Positions 54,561 to 64,000 of a stretch of DNA of 64,000 nt are shown here, piece after piece (the stretch's first letter is position 1; each line of letters begins with the position of its first letter). Both the position numbers and the translations under genes were made by a program. The DNA comes from Cocos nucifera. Taxonomy: Eukaryota > Streptophyta > Magnoliopsida > Arecales > Arecaceae. Below the pieces are notes generated by a model. The model made no database searches and was not told where the DNA came from. It saw only the letters and a list, made by a program, of their open reading frames with translations. The DNA lies in contig QRFJ01002500.1 of the NCBI GenBank assembly GCA_006176705.1, positions 81,840 to 145,839 on the forward strand, written 5' to 3'.

Positions 54561-56980
54561 ACACATACGTCTAGTCTCTACAAATAGTCCACACGAGCCT
54601 GCAACACAAATCAAAGATTTGTTGAACGAAGATCTGCTCAAAGTACTAGCTTCTTACGGATCCCTCTTGATGGTTAATCAAATAGGTATTCTTCAGATCT
54701 CTTAGATCCTCCAAGAGATGAAGAATACATGGAGGATTGAGGGAGAAATCTAACTCTTGGATCTTCCAAATATCAGAAAATAAAATGTATAAAAACTGTC
54801 TTAAGAGAAGATAGATCTTCTCTTTCAGCACATCAACCTTTGATGTCCTGAATGCATCATGACAAGATCTTCTTCTCTCATCAGGACAAGATCAAATCAA
54901 GTCCAAATCAAATTATCATGCCCTAACTCCTTAGAGCATTGATCCACCATGCCCTCTACCTCTCTCTCTCAGGTTTTTATCACATAAAAATTATATAAAA
55001 TTAAAAAGAAAAAAGTTTGAAAGAAAACTATAAGAGAAGACAATCTTCTCTTATCATTGTCTCTACAAGACATCAACTTTTGATGTCTTAATTGAAGACT
55101 CTCCTCCAAGAAACTTGGCCCCTTAATTTTCCACTCCTCCTCCTCTTTTTCCTATTGAATTTCCATAGAGAAACCCAAGGATATCACGTACACACCAAAA
55201 AAATAGGAGGCACCCTATTTATTAGGAAGACTAGGTCAAAACCTAGTCTTCTAAGGAGTCTTGGTGGCTTCCAACTCTTGGACGCCACCCTCCTTTATTT
55301 TTGGCATGGACAACCTGAAGCCAATGACCAAAGCAAGGAAAATCCATAAAAAATCCCTGAAAAATAGGTGCACAAAAAAATAAATGCCATGGAAAGCATG
55401 GCATAAATAGGGATGAGGTGTTTTGGTTAATTAGGACTCTATCAAATAAAGTCCATATCAAATCCAATTTGAAAATTTGACCAAGTCAAATTTTATTCCC
55501 AAAATTAGAATATGGGGAATGGAGTAACTCTTCTTAGGTGTGGAAATATTCACGTAAATTTTTGGAATTAAATATGGGTCACGGAGATGTTAGGCACAAG
55601 GGTGAAGGGAGGAGTCCTAGTCTAACTAGGACTCTCCTATATTGACTAGGTCAAGATCTTTTAAATCTAAATTAAATTTATTTTAGGTTAACATAATTAA
55701 TAGGTAATACTAATTAAATTAGAAGTTTAATTAAATTAGTTTTAAATTATATTTAAATCTGGTTTAATTTCTAATCATATTAGAAATTAGGTGCACTCAA
55801 GTCTTAGTCTAACAAGGACTTGTTTTTTCTTGCAATTGACTTATCCAATAAATCAATTGGACCTAACCCAATTAAGTCCAAACTAATTCTAATTGAATTT
55901 AATTCAATTAGACTTAATCTCAGACTAATTGCTCAATCAAATTGAGCTAATTAGCAATCAATTGCTAATTGATCCTCCTATAACACTTACATTACGTTAA
56001 ACATCAATCATATTGATAGTTTGATCTTAAAACTATTCTCAATCATCGATTAACCATCTGATAAGATTACAATCTCTAATATATGTGATCCCATAGATTC
56101 AAACCTAAGCTGGTAGCATAGGAATCAATTCTTGTACCAATCAAAGTGACCATCTAGCAATGGTTCCTAACATCCGGATAGGTCTAATGCATGCAAAGCA
56201 ACATTCTTAGAATCCTAGTCTATAGTTACTGTATAATTAATTCTTTTGACCAATAATACTTAAGATAATTTCAAGTAAGCTATCAACACTTATATAAGTC
56301 ATCTCTATTGTGTTTCAAAATTTTATAAATTCCATGACTCCAAATGTGGATTACCCAGGTCTAGGTTTCACTAAATTAAAACATAGCGAGACATTCTCTT
56401 CCTGAATTTAATTAGGAGTGGTCAATCCCATCTTGATTCATTCATTGACTCTATAAGTACTTGACTGTACTCAAAAATCTTCTAAATCTATATAAGAAAT
56501 ACAAAAAGTCTGGCACCAAAGTACAGTGAGTTGCTTGCAAGTCACCATGGTGATCTTAGGTTGGAGGGATACTTATATCCATTAGCCTAAGCTAGCTACT
56601 CTTGATAATAGAGTGCTACATTGATCACATTCAGTGTAGATATACTCCTACATCCTACCTGGATGCCATACCAATATCTCTACACCACTTGGTTATGAGG
56701 ACAACCAATGTATATGGCATACAGCGACCTACCCTCGATAAGTTACCATCCTTATTAATAACTTTTTATTTGATCATGAATAATTTAAGAATCATCCGAT
56801 AAATTCTTCTTTATTGATTAAATATTGTTCCAAGGACTTCATCATAATTTAGGAGTTCATTTAAGAAAGATAGAACTTTTATGATGAACCAGCCAAATAA
56901 CTATTATCATTAGATAATTCATATACAAGTTTCAATCATCTATAACTTAAATGATTGGCTTTATGACATATTTTCTAATA
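54561..56980 (-). repeat. TE5 5' LTR, lacking about 300 bp at its left end
   Basis: From about 55130 it matches the hybrid LTR from 34430 to 36255. The part 54561-55115 is only loosely related to the TE4-type LTR (CCACACGAGCCTGC compares with CCACATGAGCCTAC). It ends TTTCTAATA at 56980, beyond which integrase text of TE8 begins. The left end corresponds to about base 300 of the TE4 LTR. Confidence 0.8.
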
Positions 56981-58195
56981 GATCGACCTACTTATTGCTT
57001 ATCTCAAAGATGGTGTCCTCCCTCGAGATCCAAGAAAAGCTCAAAAATTAAAAAATTAAGCCTTCCGATATGTTCTATATGAGAATAAACTATATAAAAG
57101 ATCATACTCTTTGCCACTCCTGAAATGTCTCTGACCTTCTAAAGCTGACTATGCATTATGGGAGGTTCATGAAAAAAATTATAAAAATCATTTGGGAGCC
57201 AAAGCTTTATCTCACAAACTACTTCGATAGGATTACTATTGGTCGACTATGCACCAAGATTCTATGGAGTATGTGAGGAAGAGTGACCAGTGTCAAAGAA
57301 ATGCCAACATACAAAGACAACCGACTTCTCAACTTATACCTTTGAGTGCCCCATGGTCATTCACACTATGGGGAATGGACATACTTGGGCTCTTTTACGT
57401 GGCATCCAAGCAGCGAAAGTTTTTCCTAGTGGCAATAGATTACTTCACAAAATGGGTCGAGGCCGAATCTCTGGCAAAGGTTATTGAAGCTAAAGTATAG
57501 AACTTCATCTGAAAGTCAATAGTCTATAGGTTCGACCTACCTCGGACTTTGATCACTAACAATGGGTGCCAATTTGTAGGAATAAAGTTCGCTGTTCTGT
57601 GAGAATTTGAATATTTTCCACCACTTTACATCAATAGCTCATCCACAGGCAAATAGAGAGGCTGAAGTATATAATAGAATCCTATTGCAAGGCATAAAAC
57701 AAGACTTGAAAGAACAAAAGAAACTTGAGTGGACAAACTTTATCATGTACTCTGGGCTTATAGAACTATCCAAAGATTACCAACTAGGGAGACCCTATTT
57801 GCTTTGGCTTTCAAAATGAAAGCGGTCATCCTAATAGAACTTAAACATCCTTCAGCGCGAGTGGTAGCATTTAATGAACAGCAAAACTTGCGGGATCTTA
57901 GAGCCAACCTCGACTTGTTGGAAGAAAAATAAGAAAAGGCTCAAATTTGGATAGTGGCTTACAAATAAAAAGGGGCCCACTATTACAATTCCAGAGTTAG
58001 AAGTAAAGCATTCAAAGTGAAAAACTTGGTACTTCAATGAGTAGATGTCTTCAACCTCAGAATCAAGGAAGGCTCTCTTTGAATTGGAAAGGCCCTTATG
58101 AGGTCATTGAAGTCATCCGATCAAGAACTTATTATTTAAAAAAACTTGAAGGAGCTATTCTTTCACACCCATGAAACTTAAAAAATTTATGAATG
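56981..58195 (+). pseudogene. TE8 integrase (Ty3/gypsy, Tat type)
   Basis: Broken frames read YENKLYKRSYSLPLLKCL (about 57072), HEKNYKNHLGAKALSHKLLR and SMEYVRKSDQCQRNANIQRQ, the HHCC zinc-binding part with the first Cys as Ser. The core follows: WGMDILGLFYVASKQRKFFL (first Asp, about 57376), VAIDYFTKWVEAESLAKVIE, then LITNNGCQFVG (about 57550), where the second catalytic Asp is Asn, and REAEVYNRILLQGIKQDLKE (Glu kept, about 57658). The C-terminal part ends about 58190. Several stops and frameshifts are present. Confidence 0.9.
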
Positions 58196-58249
58196 TACTA
58201 TCAATAATCCCATTTCAATAAAATTTTTTTACTTTAACATTTTTGTCCT

Positions 58250-59450
58250 TGGTGCAAAGCTATGTTGATAAGAAATAACCTCCCGAACTTTGTCACTAGA
58301 CAAAGTAGAAGATCTCTGGTTATCTAAGATAGAAGAAAATAGAGAGAGGTCCATTCAACAGTCCTTCAGTGCCCCAACAACCTTGTCAAGAATAGAAGGA
58401 GAACCTCATCCTGACAAGGATAAAAGCTAACCATATTAGGAACATAAGGAGAACCTCATCCTAACGAGAAAATGGGGAGAGGCCCACTCAACGGCCCTTG
58501 AATGCCCTAGCAACCTTGTCAAGAATAGGAGGAGAACCTCATCCTGACAAGAGTAAATGCTAAACATGTTAGGAATAAAAGAAGAACCTCATTCTAATGT
58601 AGATGAAGACCTTCGATTATCTAAATCAGGAGGACATGGTGAGAGGCCCTCTTGATCGCCCTTCAGTGCCCCAGTAATCTTGTCCAAAATAGGAGAAGAA
58701 CCTCATCCTAATAAGAATAAAAGCTAACCATGTTAGGAATAGAATGAGAACCTCATCCTAATATGGATGAAGACCTCTGGTTATCTAAAATAGGAGGAAA
58801 TGAGGAGAGGCCCTCTTAATGGTCCTTCAGTGCCCCAGCAACCTTGTCAAAAATAGGAGGAGAACCTCATCCTGATAAGAATAAAAGCTAACCACGTTAG
58901 AAATAAGAGGAGAATATCATCCTAACATAGATGAAAATCTTCGATTATCTAAGATGGGAGAAAATGGAAAGAGGCCCTCTTAATGGCTCTTCAGTGCCCC
59001 AGCAACCTTGTTAGGAACAAGAGGAGAACCTCATCCTGATAAGGATAAAAGCTAACCACATTAGGAATAGAAGAAGAATCTCATCCTAACATGGATGAAG
59101 ACCTTCAGTTATCCAAGATAGGAGGAAATTGGAAGAGATCCTCTCAACAATCCTTCAGTACCCTAGCAATCTTATCAAAAATAGGAGGAGAATCTCATCC
59201 TGACAAGGGTAAAAGCTAATTATGTTATGAATAGGAGAAGAACCTCATCCTAACATGGATGAAGATCTCTGATTATTTAAGATAGGAAGAAATGAAAAAA
59301 AAACCCTCTTAACAGCCTTTCAGTGCCTCGGTAATCTTATTAGAAATAGGAGGAGAACCTCATCCTGATAAGAGTAAAGCTGACCACATTAAGAATAAGA
59401 GAAGAACCTTGTCCTAATGTCGATGAAGATCTCTGATTATTCAAAACAAG
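58250..59450 (+). repeat. Tandem array of ~165-bp units in TE8, two hairpins per unit
   Basis: Units start near 58381, 58512, 58678, 58841, 59005, 59170 and 59334. Each contains (A/T)CTTGTCA.(A/G)A..TCCTGACAAG and, about 60 bp on, CATGTTAGGA..TCCTAA(C/T)ATGG, then GATGAAGACCT(C/T), GAGAGGCCCTCTTAATGG and CAGTGCCCCAGCAA. It is related to the 115-bp units of TE7 but with a second hairpin added. Confidence 0.9.
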
Positions 59451-59619
59451 AGGTTATCTTCAAGACGATATCCACGTTAAGCACGATAAGAAAATGAAGA
59501 AATTAATAAACATCAAATCTAGGTAATATGAAAAGATAATTGAAGAAAATATCATTTTATTAAAGTTGAAGTTCATTACAAATGAAGGTCTACAAGACCA
59601 TGTATAAAAAGAAGAACAG

Positions 59620-60480
59620 ACAAAGTCCTAAGAAGGACCAAATTCTTTAGACTTTGGACTGTCGGCCCCTGCCATCACTAAAGACTACTTCAAATCATGG
59701 ATTTCTTCCTCGAGCTCCTTCCTCTTTAGCAAGCTCTCACAAAATAATTTATTAGCCCTTTGGCAATCATCTTTCGACTCGCATAGTCTCTTCCTCAGAA
59801 CTGCTAATTCGGCCTTCACATCTTTAACAACTTTCTGCTCATAGATCAGTTGAATCTTTAGCTGCTATAGTTTGGCCTTATCCTTCCCGTATGTCTCAGA
59901 GAGATCACCTAAGGTCCTCCTCAAAGAGGCAATCTGCTTCGATCCTTTGCTCGCACTGGCCTGTTGACCATCGGCTAACTACTTCTGGAGATGGATCACC
60001 TCACTATTGGCCACTTTAAGCCTCTGTTCAAGTCAAAAAAATTTCTTCATCTAACCAAATCTATAATCATTGTACGCATTTTCAGCATCATGAAGCTACT
60101 TCTGAAGGTCGGAGAATTTCTTCGATCAATCCCAACCATATTGCACCTTGTCAAAGGACCATGATGAGCTCCCCTCCAACAGTTGAATCTTCTCTTTTGC
60201 CGCATTGAGCTTGACCTCGAGGGAACTAACTTTCAAGACCAACATCCAAGATTTATCGCTAGCTCGCTTCTTGATCTCTTTGAGTTCTACTTCGAAATCT
60301 CTTTTCTTTCTAATATAATTCATGGAATCCTTTTTATGTGCTTGACAAAGGTGGGTGATCTTGATCATAATCTCTTAACAATTTTTCCTCAATTTTTGAA
60401 GTTCATCTTCGACTTTCTTCAAATTTTTTTTAGTATGACGAACTTCCTTCTCTAAATGCCTAATATGAGTTTTTAGGGGG
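59620..60480 (-). pseudogene. TE8 antisense coiled-coil ORF
   Basis: On the minus strand 60368-60126 is open: MIKITHLCQAHKKDSMNYIR, then KKRASDKSWMLVLKVSSLEV. Past a stop it continues as EQRLKVANSEVIHLQK, ASKGSKQIASLRRTLGDLSE, VVKDVKAELAVLRKRLCESK and ESLLKRKELEEEIHDLK to about 59690. Stops at about 60125, 60030, 60010, 59985 and 59870 break it. Heptad pattern and Lys/Glu content suggest a long coiled coil. It lies where TE7 has its antisense ORF, though the two are not obviously alike in sequence. Confidence 0.75.
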
Positions 60481-60676
60481 TTATCCTGATGCAGAGGATC
60501 GGCCTCAATAGGAGACTATATTTAATGCATAAAAACATCACAACATGAAGGCATTGCAAAATAGAAACTTATTTTTATCTATCAAAATATTTTTAGATAC
60601 ATGAAAAAGTATAGATTAAAAAAAAAGAAAAAATATACAATGATTAAAAGTTTTCTACCTCGAAAGGTGCAGTGGC

Positions 60677-62942
60677 TGAAGGGAAATCCTGATTTCCCGG
60701 TCCAGGTTCGTCCAAATCTGATCAGATCAAGAGATATATTTCAAAAATTTTCTCTTGATCTCAATCAGATCTTGATAAGTTTTAGATCTGATTATTATTA
60801 TTTTAATAAATAAAATAAAATAAGATAAATTAAATCAAATTTAATTTACCTGATTTGGGTAATCCTATTACCCTGTAGATGATCCTAATTGCAGCAGAAG
60901 GTTCTGGATCTTAGCCACGCAAGCGCCTAGCCTCTACCGGTATCCACTCGGGTTGGATCTGGAGATCCTCTTCTTCTCTATCACACCTCCAAAAAATAGA
61001 TCTAGATCTGATCTGGAGGATCTTCAAAACTCTTTTGAAGATCTGCAGTTGTCCTTTTGCAGCAGCGCAGCCTTCTTGCTTTTGATCGCCTTTCCTTGAT
61101 CTGAATCGCACCAACCTAAGTCCAAAACACCTTTTGGACGTGGAGAGCAAGGGGAGAAGAAGCTATGGCATGGAGAAGGAGGGGAGAGGCAGCCTTGGGG
61201 TGTGGGGTTTCTCAATTGCATTCACTTAGGATTAGGGTTGGGCGCAGGGTCTTATTTATAGACTCTTGTGATCCAACTCCTCTTCCTCTCAACCAATCAC
61301 AACCCTTTGTGAAATCAGATCTAAATCTGATTGGTTGGAATAGAGACCCCTGGATTCCTCCTTAGAGGACGCCTAAGACCAGTCAAACTGGATTCTTAGT
61401 AGAACTCTGATTGGAATCCAAAAGGGAGGTGGAGTCCTTGTCCAACAAGGACTCCTAGGTGCCTCCTACTTGGGCTCACGCCACCCTTGGCGTGCGCCCT
61501 TCTCCTTGCCAGGTTCTGGCAGGGGACAGGCCCCCACCAGCTCTCCAATAGGTGCATGACATGTGGTCAAAAGTCAAAGGTGAATGGTCAACGTTTGATA
61601 AGTCAAAGGTAGACTTTGACCAATGTCAAAAGACAAAAAATGGCAGTGACCAAAATGGCAGGTAATGTCTTACAAATAAGACAACCTATTCTGACTTGGA
61701 CAACCTCCAGTCAGACCATATGAAGGCCTCTGATTGAGCACAAACTCCTTTGGCTCAGTCAGGACAACTTATTTGTGATAGTAAAAGAAGAACGTTAGGT
61801 TCAATCGAGTGCTAGCACGATTTCCTTGAACCTAATTGAATCTCATTCAGATCAATTGAATTAGATCAGTTCGATTGATGATCACCAGATTCAAACCCTT
61901 GTTTGTGTGACCCAGTTAGGTTCAGTTCTGTATGGTAATGGGATATGTCGTGATCTCTATCATAGACATCATCGAAACTCCTTTCGATGGATCAGAACTC
62001 TTCTAATTCGAACAGCTAGAATGATCGATCATCTAAATCATTCTAATTGCTCCCAAAATCCACCAGTGACACCTAGCAGTATATGGTGGCAACCCATCAG
62101 AGCTGAATGCGAACCTCTTGGTGCAGCTACCTGTGTGATTCAGTTCTTCTATCTTGAGCCCCGATCAGATTAGGGTTAAGGTGAACTCGTCAAACCCTAG
62201 TCTCGTCATTATGATGTAATCATTCGATTCGAGTCCAATGTGAAAATCAAATAGAAACTCTTTCTATTATTTCCACTCTACCATGGCCATGGATTTTGGA
62301 CTTGATTCTCATGATCATCATAGGGCTACTCCTCTACCACCGAGGTAGATAGATTCCATCTTGATGCAATCCAGTTCCTACAATGAACATGCTATAGCCA
62401 ACATACACCTCAGGGTTCCATATGGCTAGGAGACAGAGTAATGGTGTAGTCAAACTATAACACCCTCAAGGTGAACTGTCGACTCTCAGGTCAAAGAACC
62501 AAACACACACTACAGCATCGAGTCAGTCATTGACGAAAAGGTAGACTCCCTAATGACTACTCGAGGTGGTCATGCTCAGTGCCTCGTTCTCTAACGAGTA
62601 CCTGTACTCTCGCTCCGATGTCTCCACACCATAGACTCAAGACTCATCTACTAAAGAGAGCGATCGTACACCAACTTCCGGATCAATCACCATCCTCGTG
62701 ATGATCCTATGGTCGGGAGCTGTTTATGAGTTAATAATGATTATTCATGTCTTAAATTTTCAACTCTTGAAAATATGAATTATCATTACCATTAACTCAA
62801 AGGATGTATCACAGACACTAAATACACATGTGTGATAGAAATAACCAATTTCATTAAATTATAGTCAATTATCAAATTTTGCCCTAGAAGTGTATTACAA
62901 GTGTCAGCCAATTCTGGCTTCTAGGGCACAATATATCTAACA
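60677..62942 (-). repeat. TE9 3' LTR
   Basis: On the plus strand TGAAGGGAAATCCTG to ATCTAACA. On its own strand it begins TGTTAGATATATTGTGCCC. It holds the perfect hairpin GGAGTCCTTGT-CCA-ACAAGGACTCC at 61431-61455 and, on the minus strand, a TATA box at 61252-61260. The right half (61900-62720) is like the TE4 LTR near its equivalent end. Confidence 0.82.
61252..61260 (-). promoter_or_regulatory. TATA box of TE9 LTR
   Basis: On the minus strand TATAAATAA in GTCTATAAATAAGACC, about 170 bp downstream of the U3 hairpin at 61431-61455. Confidence 0.65.
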
Positions 62943-62953
62943 ATCTCCCACTT
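62943..62953 (-). promoter_or_regulatory. TE9 polypurine tract
   Basis: On the minus strand AAGTGGGAGAT, adjoining the LTR start, identical to the TE1 tract. Confidence 0.85.
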
Positions 62954-64000
62954 GTCCTAAAGCCAATTGGCTACAAGTCTAAGTCCCATCTTCTCAAGGT
63001 GGGCTTCGATCTTCTGCTGGGCCAACGGCTTTGTAAGTGGGTCTGCCACTTATCTGCGGAGTTGACTCTCTTGACCTCAACGTACCTTTCTCAAGGTAAT
63101 CGCGGATGAGATGATATCGCCGTCAATGTGCTTGGACTTCTGGTGAGACCTCGGCTCCTTAGCAAGGGCTATGGCGCCATTGTTGTCGCAAGTAAAGAGG
63201 AATGACATCTGATGGCATTATTCCAATTTCTGCAGCAAACTTCTGTACCAGAACGCTTCCTGCAGCCTCTGATGCAGCTATAATATTCTGCTTCCATGGT
63301 GGAATCTGCTATCATAGTTGCTTGGAACTCTTCCAGCTGACAGCTCCACCATTGCACATAAACAGACTTCCAGATGTCGACTTCGATCATCTATATCGGA
63401 CATAAAAGTCCGAGTCTGTGTATCCCTGAATTTGGAGTTCTCATTACCAAAGACCAACATCATATCCTTAGTTCTTCTCAAGTACTTAAGGATACATTTC
63501 ACAGAAGTCCAGTGTTCTTCACCTGGATTTGACTGATATCTGCTTGTGACACTCACAGCATGGGCTATATCAGGTCGTGTACATAGCATGGCATACATGA
63601 GGCTCCCTATTGCAGAAGCATAAGGATCTTGCTCATGCGTTCTATTTCCTAGGTGTGTTGGGCACATCTTCTTGGAAAGATGTAATACCATGTCTGAAGT
63701 ATTAATCCCTCTTAGAGTTTTCCATACTAACCTCTTTAGTACTTCCTTATGTACTCTTCTGTAAAGTCCTAGCATCCTATCGGTCTATCTCTATAGACCT
63801 TAATTCCTAGAATAAAGGATGCTTCACCTAGGTCTTTCATGGAGAATTCCTTGGACAACCACATCTTGACTGATGTCAACATGAGAATATCATTCCCAAT
63901 AAGGAGGATGTCATCCACGTACAATACGAGGAAGACAACAGCGCTCCCTGACCCTTTTTGAAAACACATGGTTTCCTCTTCATTTTTGATGAAATCTCTC
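62954..64000 (-). pseudogene. TE9 RNase H and reverse transcriptase (partial)
   Basis: On the minus strand from the window edge: VVFLVLYVDDILLIGNDILM (about 63935) with YVDD intact, SMKDLGEASFILGIKVYRDR, a frame change near 63775, then SAIGSLMYAMLCTRPDIAHA (about 63610) and WTSVKCILKYLRRTKDMMLV. RNase H follows with AMVELSAGRVPSNYDSRFHH in a shifted frame and ends about 62970. The rest of pol lies beyond the window. Confidence 0.86.

Larger units (their letters stand above)
34426..56980 (-). mobile_element. TE5: heavily deleted Ty1/copia on the minus strand, split by TE6
   Basis: Its 3' LTR is the right part of the hybrid LTR (to 36255), its internal region is 36256-40092, and its 5' LTR is 54561-56980 beyond TE6. 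Gag, RT, the leader, the primer-binding site and about 300 bp of the 5' LTR are partly or wholly deleted. It is the most decayed of the minus-strand copias. The right flank (56981) is inside the integrase region of a Tat element, TE8. Confidence 0.8.
56981..60676 (+). mobile_element. TE8: 3' part of a Tat-lineage Ty3/gypsy element
   Basis: Integrase (from its N-terminus), a tandem array, an antisense coiled-coil ORF, then TE9. The order is the same as in TE7 and the integrase end aligns with TE7 base by base. Everything upstream of integrase (LTR, gag, protease, RT, RNase H) is missing from the window; TE5 sits at that break. The 3' LTR is not seen before TE9. Confidence 0.85.
60677..64000 (-). 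mobile_element. TE9: Ty1/copia element on the minus strand, cut by the window end
   Basis: 3' LTR (60677-62942), polypurine tract, RNase H and part of RT run to the window edge. It is inserted in TE8 just beyond the antisense ORF. RT is relatively well kept. The LTR has the same start and hairpin type as TE2, TE4 and TE5. Lineage beyond copia is not certain. Confidence 0.88.

Noticed and set aside
61907..62173. 88-residue plus-strand frame
   Set aside because: It lies in the TE9 LTR with no similarity to a known domain; the related TE4 LTR does not preserve it.

Overview
This window looks like nuclear DNA of a flowering plant, from a gene-poor region built by successive retrotransposon insertions. 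It is AT-rich. Every coding trace I could recognise belongs to Ty1/copia or Ty3/gypsy LTR retrotransposons, and I see no host gene, tRNA or rRNA. The species cannot be read from the sequence; the families seen (BARE-1/Angela-like copia, Sirevirus-like copia, Tat-lineage gypsy) are widespread in angiosperms. Almost all reading frames are broken by stops and frameshifts, many of them of the C-to-T / G-to-A kind expected from decay of methylated DNA.

I resolve ten elements, named TE0 to TE9. TE0 (+) is the oldest copia: leader and gag at 1-2107, protease/pre-integrase remnant at 12131-12467. TE1 (+, 2108-12130) is a nearly complete Angela-like copia inserted in the TE0 protease region. TE2 (-, 12468-20357) is a copia inserted downstream in TE0. 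TE3 (+, 20358-24996) is a gag-only Sirevirus-like element inserted at the primer-binding site of TE2. TE4 (-, from 24997) is a copia inserted in the second LTR of TE3. Its 5' LTR (33375-36255) is a hybrid that continues directly into a second minus-strand copia, TE5 (internal 36256-40092, far LTR 54561-56980). Inside TE5 sits TE6 (+, 40093-54560), a second gag-only Sirevirus-like element, and inside TE6 sits TE7 (+, 44274-51353), a Tat-lineage gypsy element that has lost most of pol. TE8 (+, 56981-60676) is the 3' part of another Tat element of the same family as TE7: integrase, tandem repeats and an antisense coiled-coil ORF. TE9 (-, 60677 to the window end) is a copia inserted in TE8.

The parts fit one history. 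The hybrid LTR, the different flanks of TE4 and TE5, and the missing far halves of TE0, TE2, TE3 and TE8 are all explained by one recombination between an LTR of TE4 and an LTR of TE5 that removed what lay between them.

The most unusual signals are structural and non-coding. The Sirevirus-like LTRs carry series of hairpins with a conserved loop and changing but still paired stems. The Tat 3' tandem arrays carry one or two hairpins per unit with paired changes between units. The copia LTRs share a three-base-loop palindrome. The TE1 leader has four copies of a TTGTG/CACAA hairpin. Both Tat copies have a broken antisense coiled-coil reading frame. The two gag-only elements lost pol at the same point, so they probably form a family of non-autonomous elements.
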